Shown: piece after piece, positions 1 to 8,392 of the stretch
Numbering within the stretch: position 1 is the first letter of the stretch
Layout: each line of letters begins with the position of its first letter
NCBI GenBank assembly: GCA_051891935.1
Contig: JBJFFR010000149.1
Location: 1 to 35,076 of the forward strand
Reading direction: 5' to 3'
From: UMGS363 sp051891935
Lineage (GTDB): Bacteria > Bacillota > Clostridia > Oscillospirales > Ruminococcaceae
DNA length: 35,076 nt
Made by a program: the position numbers and the translations under genes
Notes under the pieces: model-generated
The model's database searches: none
The model's input: the letters and a program-made list of their open reading frames with translations, nothing else
What the model was told of the DNA's origin: nothing

Positions 1-100
1 TACAAAACGATTTCTCACGTTCTGATTTAACTTTCTTTTCGTGAATTGCGCTTTTTGATTTGATAGATATTTTGCTGTTGCTGCAAATACATCGCTAAAG

Positions 101-199
101 TTTAGGGAGTTTCGCTTCTGCGGAAGCGACCAAGTGGCTTTGCCCCTTGGAACCCCACCACCTTTGAAAAGGTGGACGAAACTTTTGCTTGGCTTCGCT
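101..199 (-). repeat. multi-hairpin intergenic repeat, copy 1
   Basis: About 100 bp matching, in inverted orientation, the last 97 bp of the window. It can fold into three hairpins: 113-128 (CGCTTC/GAAGCG), 130-150 (CCAAG..CTTGG around GGCTTTGCC) and 158-175 (CCACCTTT..AAGGTGG). GTTTCG (109-114) and CGAAAC (177-182) could close them into a cloverleaf-like shape, although the closing stem shares two bases with the first hairpin. In sense orientation it lies just downstream of the CE2 esterase gene. It is probably a dispersed repeat. A role in 3'-end formation is inference. Confidence 0.75.
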
Positions 200-243
200 T
201 TTTAACAGCAAGCTTTAGCGCTGCATAAATTACGCTTTAAAAT

Positions 244-1416
244 TTACCATCCCATGCTTTCCTTGATCTTTTCAGCAAGCTTATCGGATGCCTTCTCGTG
301 AGTTTTCTCACTTGGGTGCCAGTCGGCAGCAATGCCGTCTTCGTTCATATTCTGCTGGTCAAACATAAGGTAATCTACGTTCGTATCACCTGTTTCCTCA
401 CTGTAATCCCGGAGAGCCTTTTCAACATACGGATAGAGGTTCTGTCCCATGATGCCGAGTGTTCCGATGATCTTTGCATTCGGGTTATTCTCACGGATCT
501 TCTTAACGAACTTTACATAGTTCTCACGGAAATCCTCACACTTTTCTTCCTGGCTCTTGCAATAGCTGTCATCGTTTGTGCCGAGGTTGATAACAATTAC
601 ATCGGGTTCACGCTTGGAGAAATCCCATTCGAGCTTTGCAGGGTCGAATTCTTCGTTTCTGCTCCATGTATTGCCGAGGTGTGTATAGAGAGGCGGAACA
701 AGCTGTGTTAGTACTTTCTTTCCATCACCCGAATAACCCGAGATGATACCGTGACCGCTGTATGAAACAAGGCTGTAATCCGCATCGAGCTTTTCTGCTG
801 TCTTATAGGCATAAGCCTTTGTGCAGTCCTCTGTCTTGGTTGAGAAGTGGTGGTTGCAGTCCTCGTCATCAACGCCGTAGCCGCAGGTGATAGAGTCACC
901 GATGAACTCAATAAGATGCTGCTTGTTCTCGGCAGGCTTTACATCCTTTCCGTTGACAGTAATATCGCTGATAGCGCATGTGGACTCCTGTGATTCGGAG
1001 ATCTTGACGATTTTTACATCACTCTGCTCGGAATCGCTTGTCTTGATGTTGATAGTCTTTGTCTTTTCATTTATCATTTCGTCAGCCTTGCGCTCACCGT
1101 TTACATAAACAGCAACACGAGCTTGATTGTCGGCTGATGCAGCATTTGCGCTGTTCGTGTCACCCTCAATGGTGATAGAAACCTCTGTTCCCGTGAAGGT
1201 GAACTCTGCGCCCGAGCCGCTCAATGCGCAGTATATCTTTCCGTTATTATAGTATGTTCTTCCAAGCTGCTTAAAATTTTCCTCTTTAAGTTCGATCGAC
1301 TTCACTGCCGCTTCCTCCTCTTTTACTTCCTTATTCGCTGCGGCAGACGAATCTGCACAGCCTGCCATCAATGACGCTATCATAAGCGCAGGCAAAAAAG
1401 CTGCCAATTTTTTCAT
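244..1416 (-). CDS. CE2-type acetyl-(xylan) esterase lipoprotein, SGNH hydrolase
   Basis: Secreted esterase, 390 aa, likely to remove O-acetyl groups from xylan or mannan outside the cell. Residues 1-20 form a lipoprotein signal with lipobox LMAGC (Cys20), followed by an acidic, Ala/Glu-rich linker. Residues about 40-160 look like the small beta-sandwich typical of CE2. The SGNH domain follows, with GDSITCGYG (Ser175), INLGTND (277-282) and DWHPS (Asp365, His367). The order of a jelly roll before the SGNH domain is what separates CE2 from other GDSL esterases. The start has an AAAGAGG site upstream. The gene begins 18 bp after the stop of the CE4 gene, so the two form an operon of a cytoplasmic and an exported deacetylase. 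The family call is firm; the exact substrate is inferred. Confidence 0.82.
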   Translation of the reverse strand: MKKLAAFLPALMIASLMAGCADSSAAANKEVKEEEAAVKSIELKEENFKQLGRTYYNNGKIYCALSGSGAEFTFTGTEVSITIEGDTNSANAASADNQARVAVYVNGERKADEMINEKTKTINIKTSDSEQSDVKIVKISESQESTCAISDITVNGKDVKPAENKQHLIEFIGDSITCGYGVDDEDCNHHFSTKTEDCTKAYAYKTAEKLDADYSLVSYSGHGIISGYSGDGKKVLTQLVPPLYTHLGNTWSRNEEFDPAKLEWDFSKREPDVIVINLGTNDDSYCKSQEEKCEDFRENYVKFVKKIRENNPNAKIIGTLGIMGQNLYPYVEKALRDYSEETGDTNVDYLMFDQQNMNEDGIAADWHPSEKTHEKASDKLAEKIKESMGW

Positions 1417-1434
1417 ATTGATTATCCTCTTTCA

Positions 1435-2067
1435 TTAATTTTTATACTCCGTTGTCTGCGAAGTAAACGAATAAACGATGCCCTTTTTCGGAACGACCTG
1501 CGCACGGTCAAAAAGCTCCGAAACTGTCACAAATTCATACTCCTCTTTGAGCTTTGGGATAAGTATATCGAGCGCTTCAACAGTTTGGATATTCCCTTTC
1601 ATATCGTGAAGAAGAATTATCGCTCCGTCCTCGATCCTGCCGAGTATCTTATCCGCGCGCTGCTGCGCCGTTACCTCGGGCAGCCAGTCCTCCGCACCGA
1701 TGCCTGCGATAAACGGAAGATCAATATTGTCATACATTTCGCTGCAAACGGCGATATACGGCGGTCGAAAAAACCTCGGTTCCCTGCCCGTGATGCGCTT
1801 TATCTCGGACGAGGTGTACTCGATCTCGGCACGCATTTCCTCTGCCGAAAGCTCCGGGAAAGCCGAATGTGTCTTTGAATGGTTGCATATCTCACAGCCC
1901 ATATCAAAGGCTCTTTTTGCTGCCTTTTCCGATTCGGCATTGATATTGTCACCTACGAGGAAAAACGAAGCGACAATGCCGTACTTTTCCAGCTTTTCAA
2001 GCACAAGCGGAGTAATTTCCGTGTTCGGACCGTCATCAAAGGTCAGCGCACATAGCTTTTTTTGCAT
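1435..2067 (-). CDS. polysaccharide deacetylase (CE4, NodB-like), cytoplasmic
   Basis: A 210-aa metal-dependent deacetylase made up of the NodB domain alone. Visible motifs are TFDDGP (motif 1, metal Asp pair), HSKTH (motif 2, metal histidines), RFFRPPY (motif 3), DWLP (motif 4) and LLHD (motif 5, catalytic His). The frame stays open further upstream, but the ATG at 2067 is chosen because GGGGAG precedes it and a consensus promoter lies about 50 bp upstream inside the longer frame. With this start there is no signal peptide, so the enzyme should be cytoplasmic. With the CE2 gene downstream and GH51 divergent, deacetylation of imported xylo-oligosaccharides is plausible. Peptidoglycan or chitin-oligosaccharide deacetylase activity cannot be excluded. 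Confidence 0.82.
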   Translation of the reverse strand: MQKKLCALTFDDGPNTEITPLVLEKLEKYGIVASFFLVGDNINAESEKAAKRAFDMGCEICNHSKTHSAFPELSAEEMRAEIEYTSSEIKRITGREPRFFRPPYIAVCSEMYDNIDLPFIAGIGAEDWLPEVTAQQRADKILGRIEDGAIILLHDMKGNIQTVEALDILIPKLKEEYEFVTVSELFDRAQVVPKKGIVYSFTSQTTEYKN

Positions 2068-2118
2068 AGTTTTCTCCCCGAATACAGTATTTTGGTATAA
2101 TAAAGCGTTACTCAAGCT

Positions 2119-2147
2119 ATTATACCATTGTTTTACTGCTTTGTCAA
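2119..2147 (-). promoter_or_regulatory. consensus promoter of the CE4-CE2 operon
   Basis: Read on the minus strand, TTGACA (2142-2147), a 17-bp spacer and TATAAT (2119-2124) form a perfect sigma-A promoter. It lies about 50 bp before the ATG chosen for the CE4 gene and supports that start. Confidence 0.85.
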
Positions 2148-2167
2148 TCAAAGAATATAAAAATCTC

Positions 2168-2196
2168 TTGAAAAACCGCCGAAAATCTGTTATAAT
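2168..2196 (+). promoter_or_regulatory. promoter of the GH51 gene
   Basis: TTGAAA (2168-2173), a 17-bp spacer and TATAAT (2191-2196). It stands back to back with the CE4 promoter, with 20 bp (2148-2167) between the two -35 boxes. Confidence 0.85.
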
Positions 2197-2247
2197 AGTT
2201 AAAATCATTATTTTCAAGACAAATTTCAATAATTGGAGGAAATACCA

Positions 2248-3726
2248 ATGAAAAAGCTTACCTTAACGCTTACGGGAAAAACCAAGAGCCACATAAACCG
2301 TGAGATATACGGCCACTTCTCTGAGCATCTCGGACGCTGCATCTACAACGGGATCTATGTCGGCGAGGAATCATCCATACCGAACACTGACGGCGTAAGA
2401 AACGACGTTATCAATGCACTCAAAGAGATAAAAATACCCGTTCTCCGCTGGCCGGGCGGCTGCTTTGCCGATGAATACCACTGGAAAGACGGTATCGGCG
2501 AAAAATCCGCACGCAAAAAGATGATAAACACCAACTGGGGACACGTCACCGAGGACAACCGCTTCGGAACTCACGAATTTATGAACCTTTGCGAGGAGCT
2601 CGGCTGTGAGCCGTACATCGCAGGCAACCTCGGCAGCGGCACGGTGCATGAGCTTGCCGAGTGGGTCGAATATATGACCTTTGACGGACTTTCTCCAATG
2701 GCGGAGCTTCGCAAAAAGAACGGCAGAGAGAAGCCCTGGAAGCTCAAATACCTCGGCATTGGCAACGAAAGCTGGGGCTGCGGCGGAAATATGCGCCCCG
2801 AATACTATGCCGACGAGTACCGCCGTTATCAGTCCTTCTGCAAGAATTACAGCGGCAACGAGCTTTACAAGGTAGCCTGCGGCCCGAACAGCAGCGACTA
2901 CAACTGGACGGAAGTCCTTATGAAAAACCTCAACGAATGGCACACAAAGGCTATCTCCCTGCATTATTACACCGTTCCGAGCGGAAACTGGGAGAAAAAG
3001 GGCGACGCTGTTGACTTCACTAACGAGGAATATTACCGCACTATAAAGTCAACAATATATATGGAAGAGCTTATCCGTAAGCACGATGAGATAATGACCG
3101 CTTACGACCCCGACCATAAGATCGGTCTTATCGTTGACGAATGGGGCTGCTGGTACGATGTTGAAAAGGGCACGAACCCCGGCTTCCTCTATCAGCAGAA
3201 CACAATGCGTGACGCTGTTGTTGCGGCTGTCAATCTCAATATCTTCAACGAACATTCCGACCGTGTTGTTATGGCGAATATTGCGCAGGCTGTCAACGTT
3301 CTTCAGGCTGTCATCCTCACCGAGGGCGAAAAAATGGTGCTCACGCCTACATACTATGTCTTTAAGATGTACCGGGATCATCAGGACGCAGAGCTTCTTG
3401 AAAGCAGCCTTACAAATGCGCAGACAGGAATGAACGGCTGCATCATCCCTGCAGTTTCACACTCGGCTTCCGTGAACAAGGACGGAGATGTGCTTGTGAC
3501 CTTTGCCAACTGCTCGCTTGACGAGGATTACGAGATCAGTATTGACGGTGCAAATGCAAGATCCGTTTCGGGAGAAATACTCACCTCCGAGATACACGCT
3601 TACAACGGCTTTGACGGTGAAGAAAATGTTGCTCCGAAAACCTTTGACGGCTTTAAGCTTGAAAATGGCAAGCTTGTCGTTACTCTCCCACGTCACAGCG
3701 TAGTTTCGCTCACCTTGAAGAAGTAA
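2248..3726 (+). CDS. abfA: alpha-L-arabinofuranosidase, GH51, intracellular
   Basis: A 492-aa enzyme that removes alpha-L-arabinofuranosyl side groups from arabinoxylan or arabinan oligosaccharides by a retaining mechanism. The start is at ATG 2248, behind the GGAGGA site (2235-2240); an in-frame TTG at 2233 overlaps that site and is unlikely. GH51 landmarks are YGHFSEHLGR near the N-terminus, RWPGGCFADEYHW (67-79), GIGNES with acid/base Glu174, and VDEWG with nucleophile Glu298. A C-terminal beta-sandwich follows from about residue 370. Length and the lack of a signal peptide match bacterial intracellular GH51 enzymes. The divergent CE4-CE2 operon suggests shared work on acetylated arabinoxylan. 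Family and activity are well supported. Confidence 0.93.
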   Translation: MKKLTLTLTGKTKSHINREIYGHFSEHLGRCIYNGIYVGEESSIPNTDGVRNDVINALKEIKIPVLRWPGGCFADEYHWKDGIGEKSARKKMINTNWGHVTEDNRFGTHEFMNLCEELGCEPYIAGNLGSGTVHELAEWVEYMTFDGLSPMAELRKKNGREKPWKLKYLGIGNESWGCGGNMRPEYYADEYRRYQSFCKNYSGNELYKVACGPNSSDYNWTEVLMKNLNEWHTKAISLHYYTVPSGNWEKKGDAVDFTNEEYYRTIKSTIYMEELIRKHDEIMTAYDPDHKIGLIVDEWGCWYDVEKGTNPGFLYQQNTMRDAVVAAVNLNIFNEHSDRVVMANIAQAVNVLQAVILTEGEKMVLTPTYYVFKMYRDHQDAELLESSLTNAQTGMNGCIIPAVSHSASVNKDGDVLVTFANCSLDEDYEISIDGANARSVSGEILTSEIHAYNGFDGEENVAPKTFDGFKLENGKLVVTLPRHSVVSLTLKK

Positions 3727-3727
3727 A

Positions 3728-3982
3728 ATGGAGAAAAAGCTCTGCAAGCGCTGTCTTCTTGACGAGCTGGACTATGACGAAGCCTATGAGGACATTAAGC
3801 GCTATATAAAGGACTTCCCCGAGGAAAAACGTGTTTCGCAGGAGATTTATTCCGAAAGGTTAAGTATCTGCAAGACCTGCTCCGAGCTTGAAAACGGTAT
3901 CTGCCGAAAATGCGGCTGCTTTGTCGAGCTTCGTGCGCTGAAAAAGGGAATGTACTGCGCATCGGAGGAGAAAAAGTGGTGA
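3728..3982 (+). CDS. DUF6171 family zinc-ribbon-like small protein
   Basis: An 84-aa cytoplasmic protein whose ATG lies one base after the GH51 stop, so it is probably translationally coupled. Eight cysteines occur in pairs typical of metal binding: C6/C9, C48/C51, C59/C62/C64 and C77. The N-terminal half is acidic and helical and the C-terminal half has the ICRKCGC zinc-knuckle pattern. It resembles small DUF6171 proteins of clostridia. Function is unknown. Its position behind GH51 may reflect only transcriptional read-through. A hairpin terminator follows 35 bp after the stop. Confidence 0.72.
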   Translation: MEKKLCKRCLLDELDYDEAYEDIKRYIKDFPEEKRVSQEIYSERLSICKTCSELENGICRKCGCFVELRALKKGMYCASEEKKW

Positions 3983-4016
3983 TATGCCCATTTTCTTCAA
4001 AATAATCTTGTATAAT

Positions 4017-4060
4017 ACACGATCTGTAGCTTTACCGAGCACTGCAGATCGTGTTTTTTT
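4017..4060 (+). terminator. rho-independent terminator after GH51-DUF6171
   Basis: A 10-bp perfect stem, ACACGATCTG (4017-4026) with CAGATCGTGT (4045-4054), followed by a run of seven T. It separates the GH51 unit from the YeiH unit. Confidence 0.88.
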
Positions 4061-4103
4061 GTGAACAAATATGATTTTAACGCCAATATTCACATTTATG
4101 GCA

Positions 4104-4131
4104 TTGAATCAAAGGGATTTTGGTGTATAAT
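4104..4131 (+). promoter_or_regulatory. promoter of the YeiH-family gene
   Basis: TTGAAT (4104-4109), a 16-bp spacer and TATAAT (4126-4131), about 30 bp before the ATG. Confidence 0.7.
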
Positions 4132-4163
4132 AAGTAATATATCAAAAAAATAAGGAGATTAAA

Positions 4164-5249
4164 ATGCAATTCCTAAAGAAAAACTCTATCGGCATAATGA
4201 TTTGTGCCGCAATAGCTTTTATTTCGTCTGCGCTTGCGGAGATCTCGATCGGAAGCTTCTCGCTTGAAGTTATCGGCGCACCCGTGTTTTCCATTCTGAT
4301 AGGTATGCTCATAACGCTTATCCTTCCGAAATTCGCATCAAGCGAACGCACAAAGGACGGGATCAAATTCACATCAAAAAAGATACTTCAATGGGCGGTC
4401 GTTATCCTCGGCTTCTCCCTCAACCTCGGAACTATCGCAAATGTCGGCAGCAAGAGCCTTCCCGTGATTATTTCAACTATTGCGGTTTCGCTTCTGACCG
4501 CTTTTGTTATGATGAAGGTGCTTAAAGTCGATCCGAAGGTGTCCACTCTCATCGGTGTAGGCTCGTCTATATGCGGCGGCTCCGCCATAGCTGCTACCGC
4601 TCCCGTTATTGACGCCGACGATGAGGAGGTTGCGCAGTCAATATCGGTGATCTTCCTTTTTAACGTGCTCGCAGCGCTTATTTTCCCTGCATTCGGTCAC
4701 GCTGTCGGACTTGGCTCGGAGGGCTTTGCGATATTCGCAGGAACCGCCGTCAACGACACTTCGTCCGTTACAGCCTGCGCATCCACAGGCGAAAGCATCT
4801 ACGGCACAGAGGGGATCCTCTCCGCAGCGGTTACCGTAAAGCTCACCCGAACACTCGCAATAATCCCGATAACGCTCGCTCTTGCGCTCTTCCGCACAAA
4901 AAAAGCAGGCTCGGACGGTGAAAAGTCGGGAAGCTTCTCGTTTGCAAAGATATTCCCATGGTTTATTCTCTATTTTATCGCCGCTTCAATAGTCACAACC
5001 GTTGTAGGACTTATGCCTGCAAGCGGCTTTACCGAGCTTTACAGCGCAAGCTTTGTCCCGATAATGAAATGGCTCGCAAAATTCTTTATCGCAATGGCAA
5101 TGTGCGCTATCGGACTTAACACCAACATTGTCAAGCTTATCAAAAACGGCGGCAAGCCTATCCTTATGGGTCTTGTCTGCTGGATAATGATAACGATCGT
5201 TTCCCTCGGCGTTCAGCTGCTTACGGGAATATATTATACCAATATATGA
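4164..5249 (+). CDS. YeiH/UPF0324 family putative sulfate exporter, integral membrane
   Basis: A 361-aa polytopic membrane protein with roughly ten hydrophobic segments spread over the whole length. The family's conserved glycine-rich motif is seen at 131-144 (GVGSSICGGSAIAA), followed by the acidic stretch VIDADDEEVAQS, and FAGTAVNDTSSVTAC lies in the second half. These mark the UPF0324/YeiH family (putative sulfate exporters). The transport activity of the family is poorly tested, so the substrate is uncertain. The start has an AAGGAG site. The next gene, rqcH, starts 19 bp after its stop and probably shares the transcript, although no functional link is evident. Confidence 0.85.
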   Translation: MQFLKKNSIGIMICAAIAFISSALAEISIGSFSLEVIGAPVFSILIGMLITLILPKFASSERTKDGIKFTSKKILQWAVVILGFSLNLGTIANVGSKSLPVIISTIAVSLLTAFVMMKVLKVDPKVSTLIGVGSSICGGSAIAATAPVIDADDEEVAQSISVIFLFNVLAALIFPAFGHAVGLGSEGFAIFAGTAVNDTSSVTACASTGESIYGTEGILSAAVTVKLTRTLAIIPITLALALFRTKKAGSDGEKSGSFSFAKIFPWFILYFIAASIVTTVVGLMPASGFTELYSASFVPIMKWLAKFFIAMAMCAIGLNTNIVKLIKNGGKPILMGLVCWIMITIVSLGVQLLTGIYYTNI

Positions 5250-5268
5250 CATTTATCGGAGGTAACAA

Positions 5269-7008
5269 ATGGCTCTTGACGGAATATTTTTAAGCTGCGT
5301 AAAAAACGAGCTTACTTCTCTCATCGGCAGCAGGGTCGACAAGATCGCCCAGCCGTCCCGTGAGGAGATAATAATAACAATGCGAACAAGAGGCGGAACG
5401 GAAAAGCTCCTGTTTTCCGCCTCGGCAAACTCTGCGCGCGTCCATATTACAAAGGAGAGCGTAGAAAATCCGAAGGTCCCGCCGATGTTCTGTATGCTGC
5501 TGCGCAAGCACTTCAGAAACGGCAAGCTGCTCGATATAAGACAGGACGGACTTGAACGTGTGCTGTATTTCGATTTTGAAGCGATGAACGAGCTCGGCGA
5601 TATGGTAAAGGTAACCCTTGCCGCCGAGATCATGGGCAGATGCTCCAACATCATCGTTATAAACGCCGACGGAAAGATCATCGACAGCATCAAGCGTGTT
5701 GACCTTGAAATGTCGGGCGAACGGCCTATCCTGCCGGGAATGACCTATACTCTTCCCCCGAAAACCAAGCGGCTCGATTTCAGAACCTGCACCAAGGAGC
5801 AGCTTTCCGAAGCGCTCGGCTCAATGCCCGACGCCGATCTTGCGAAAACTCTTGTAAAGATCTTCGAGGGAGTTTCCCCCCTCGTTGCCCGTGAATGGGT
5901 ATTTTCTGCCGCAAACGGCGACCAGATACACAAAAGCGAGCTCACCGATGAAATGCTTGACAGGCTTTGCGCAGAGCTGAAGCAGACCGCCGATGAGCTT
6001 TCGGGCGGCACAAACGTCTATACCGTTTTGAAGGACACGAACGGTCTGCTAAAGGATTTCGCATTTATGGAAATTTCGCAGTACGGCTCGCTTATGACAG
6101 CAAAGCAGCTCCCGAACGCCTGCGCAGCGCTCGACTATTTCTACTCGGAACGTGACAATGTTTCCCGTATGAAGCAGCGTTCCGCCGACCTCTACAAGCT
6201 TCTTCTCAACACGACCGAACGCATCGCACGAAGAACCGAAGCACAAAGGCTTGAACTTGCCGAATCCGCAAAGCGTGACGAGCTCAAACTAAAAGGCGAC
6301 CTTATCTCCGCCAACCTTTATCGCATCGAAAAAGGCATGGACAAGATCGCCGTTGAGAATTTCTATGATGAAAGCTGTCCAATTGTTGAGATCGAGCTTG
6401 ACAAGCGCCTTACTCCAAGTAAAAATATGCAAAAGTATTACGCAGAGTACAGAAAACTTGATACAGCGGAAAAAGTACTTACCGAAAGAATTGCACAGGG
6501 CGAAGAGGAGCTTGCGTATATTGACAGCGTTTTTGACGCTCTGACACGAACCAAGAGCGAGGACGAGGTCAACGAGCTTCGTATGGAGCTTGCGGAGCAG
6601 GGATATATCCGTGCAAACAAGCTCAAGGGCAAGCCGCCTAAGTCAAAGCCGCCCATTGAATTCACTTCGCCCGATGGTTACACCATTCTGATAGGACGAA
6701 ATAACATACAAAATGACAAGCTCACCACAAAGCTTGCCGACAAGACGGATATCTGGCTCCACACGAAAAACATCCCCGGCTCACACGTTATCATCCGCAC
6801 TAACGGCACAGTTCCTCCCGATGAAACTATTCTTTATGCCGCAGGTCTTGCCGCTTTTCACAGCAAGGCGAAAAATTCATCGCAGGTGCCTGTCGATTAT
6901 GTCAACATAAAATTCGTAAAAAAGCCCTCCGGTTCAAAGCCGGGAAAGGTCATTTTCACGAATAACAGAACACTCTATGTTACACCGATCAACCCCGAAG
7001 AGCAATAG
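5269..7008 (+). CDS. rqcH: RqcH/NFACT family ribosome quality control factor (FbpA/Rqc2 homolog)
   Basis: A 579-aa cytoplasmic protein that in bacteria binds peptidyl-tRNA on obstructed 50S subunits and directs alanine tailing. The NFACT-N domain starts with MALDGIFL and contains EIMGRCSNIIV. A long helical coiled-coil region follows (about 270-440). The C-terminal NFACT-R domain carries DIWLHTKNIPGSH from residue 494. The DR pair that B. subtilis RqcH needs for tailing (D97/R98) reads ER here (E96/R97), a conservative change. Older names are fibronectin-binding protein A or PavA, but no surface signal is present. It follows the YeiH gene by 19 bp and ends at the hairpin inside the TAATGCG repeat element. 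Confidence 0.9.
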   Translation: MALDGIFLSCVKNELTSLIGSRVDKIAQPSREEIIITMRTRGGTEKLLFSASANSARVHITKESVENPKVPPMFCMLLRKHFRNGKLLDIRQDGLERVLYFDFEAMNELGDMVKVTLAAEIMGRCSNIIVINADGKIIDSIKRVDLEMSGERPILPGMTYTLPPKTKRLDFRTCTKEQLSEALGSMPDADLAKTLVKIFEGVSPLVAREWVFSAANGDQIHKSELTDEMLDRLCAELKQTADELSGGTNVYTVLKDTNGLLKDFAFMEISQYGSLMTAKQLPNACAALDYFYSERDNVSRMKQRSADLYKLLLNTTERIARRTEAQRLELAESAKRDELKLKGDLISANLYRIEKGMDKIAVENFYDESCPIVEIELDKRLTPSKNMQKYYAEYRKLDTAEKVLTERIAQGEEELAYIDSVFDALTRTKSEDEVNELRMELAEQGYIRANKLKGKPPKSKPPIEFTSPDGYTILIGRNNIQNDKLTTKLADKTDIWLHTKNIPGSHVIIRTNGTVPPDETILYAAGLAAFHSKAKNSSQVPVDYVNIKFVKKPSGSKPGKVIFTNNRTLYVTPINPEEQ

Positions 7009-7194
7009 ATTAATGCGTAATTCGTAATGCGTAATGCATAATTATTTTGAAAACCATAGATATAATAAAAAGGAACTATTTCACGGCAATCAAGCTGTGA
7101 ATAGTTCCTTTAATTTTATAAAAATACTATTGTTTTACATAACAAATTAAAGCGATGATTAATTACGCATTAAGCATTACGCATTATGCATTAT
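7009..7194. repeat. TAATGCG inverted-repeat element (MITE-like) enclosing a terminator
   Basis: The left arm (7009-7045) and right arm (about 7157-7194) are inverted copies of each other. Each is built from short tandem units of TAATGCGTAA or TAATGCATAA. Between them lies an AT-rich core with the terminator hairpin. The element fills the whole gap between convergent genes and touches both stop codons. It is probably a non-autonomous repeat; the family name is not known to me. Confidence 0.7.
7067..7113. terminator. bidirectional terminator between rqcH and GH130
   Basis: Stem AAAGGAACTATTtCAC (7069-7084) pairs with GTGAATAGTTCCTTT (7097-7111). The T tract is better on the minus strand (five T, then ATTATAT), favouring termination of the GH130 transcript. 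On the plus strand TTTAATTTTAT can serve rqcH. Confidence 0.82.
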
Positions 7195-7195
7195 C

Positions 7196-8227
7196 TTAAA
7201 CCTGGCTGTTGTGGTCAAGGAAGTCCATAACGTCATCAACAGTTGTGAATGCAAGTGCTGTGCAGGTGTCAGCGCAGCCGTAGTAGATGCAGATTCTTCC
7301 CGTATCAGCGTCAACAAGGTTAGCGCAGGGGAATGTTACTGCGTCTGTATCACCGATAAGCTCATAGCTTGTCTGTGGGCTGATAAGGTAGGACGCGCCT
7401 CTCTTGAGAACCTTCCAAGGCTCGTCCTTATCGAGGAGAGCTGCGGAGAAGCTGTAAACATAGCCGTTGCAGGATGTAAGTACACCGTGGTAGAAAATGA
7501 GCCAGCCGCGGTCTGTTTCTATCGGAATAGGACCTGCGCCCATCTTTGTGGATTCCCAGCCCTTTGAGGGTCCCATAACGTGTCTGTGCTCGCCCCAGTA
7601 AACGAGGTCGGGTGACTGGCTGATGAACATATCGCCGAAAGGTGTATGTCCGCTGTCGGAAGGACGGCTCATCATCATGTACTTGTCGTTTATCTTTCTC
7701 GGGAACATAACGCCGTTTCTGTTAAATGGAAGATATGCGTTTTCTGTCTGCTTGAAGGTTTTGAAATCGGTCGTTGTTGCAATGCCGATAGTCGGCTTCC
7801 AGCCGTAAGCGTTGCACCAGGTTACGATATATCTGTCCTCGCCTTCGAGCTTGCAAACACGGGGGTCATAGCCGTACTGCCACTCTGCTACTTCGGGGAT
7901 ATCGCACTCAAAATGGATCCTTTCCTCGTTGATATCCCAGTGGATACCGTCCTTGGAGAAGCCAACGTGGAGTTCCATATTTCTTTCTCTGTCGTCAACT
8001 CTGAAAACGCCTGCGAATTCATAGTCGCCGTTCTTAAAAGGAACAACGGAGCTGTTGAAGATAGAGTTTGAAGGCTCTCTGTAGCCGTTTGCCTTCTTTA
8101 CCATGATCTGATCTCTCTTGATGATCGGGTTTGCGTCATATCTCCATACTACATCTCTGCAGTCAGCAGGCTTTTCCTGCCAGGGAATGTTCGGCATTGA
8201 TACGCCGTTGATGATTTTTACGTTCAT
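7196..8227 (-). CDS. GH130 family glycoside phosphorylase (beta-1,4-mannooligosaccharide phosphorylase type)
   Basis: A 343-aa intracellular enzyme of the five-bladed propeller GH130 family, which splits beta-mannosidic bonds with phosphate to give mannose 1-phosphate. YDPRV (Asp121 as the likely proton donor), FPRKIN, the MGAGPIPIETDRGWLIFYHG stretch and YYGCAD are characteristic. Length and lack of a signal peptide fit the cytoplasmic mannooligosaccharide or mannosylglucose phosphorylases of ruminococci. The start is set by AAAGGCGG upstream of ATG. It has its own promoter flanked by two palindromes. GH130 subfamilies differ in acceptor, so mannan-oligosaccharide use is inferred rather than read from the sequence. 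Confidence 0.9.
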   Translation of the reverse strand: MNVKIINGVSMPNIPWQEKPADCRDVVWRYDANPIIKRDQIMVKKANGYREPSNSIFNSSVVPFKNGDYEFAGVFRVDDRERNMELHVGFSKDGIHWDINEERIHFECDIPEVAEWQYGYDPRVCKLEGEDRYIVTWCNAYGWKPTIGIATTTDFKTFKQTENAYLPFNRNGVMFPRKINDKYMMMSRPSDSGHTPFGDMFISQSPDLVYWGEHRHVMGPSKGWESTKMGAGPIPIETDRGWLIFYHGVLTSCNGYVYSFSAALLDKDEPWKVLKRGASYLISPQTSYELIGDTDAVTFPCANLVDADTGRICIYYGCADTCTALAFTTVDDVMDFLDHNSQV

Positions 8228-8289
8228 GGGTTTGACCGCCTTTCATTATTGTTGCGTTAATGCAAAGAAAACTATTCAAAAATTTCGCT

Positions 8290-8303
8290 GAAAATACGTT
8301 TTC
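8290..8303. promoter_or_regulatory. putative LacI-type operator, downstream of the GH130 -10 box
   Basis: The inverted repeat GAAAA-TACG-TTTTC lies about 14 bp downstream of the -10 box, where a bound repressor would block RNA polymerase. It resembles the second palindrome at 8393-8404. No LacI-family gene is in the window. Confidence 0.5.
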
Positions 8304-8316
8304 TTATGTCTTTTTT

Positions 8317-8345
8317 ATTATACATTAACAAAAAGGAAAAATCAA
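8317..8345 (-). promoter_or_regulatory. promoter of the GH130 gene
   Basis: On the minus strand TTGATT (8340-8345), a 17-bp spacer and TATAAT (8317-8322), about 90 bp before the start codon. Confidence 0.75.
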
Positions 8346-8392
8346 CTGCAAATCTTATACTTAAAGGTATAAGTCACAAAAAATTTAGAATT

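Noticed and set aside
298..711. Plus-strand open frame opposite the CE2 esterase gene
   Set aside because: It has no ribosome site and no recognisable protein, and lies entirely over a gene with clear family motifs.
4008..4016. TATAAT-like box before the terminator stem
   Set aside because: It has no -35 partner and the transcript would end within the hairpin at once.
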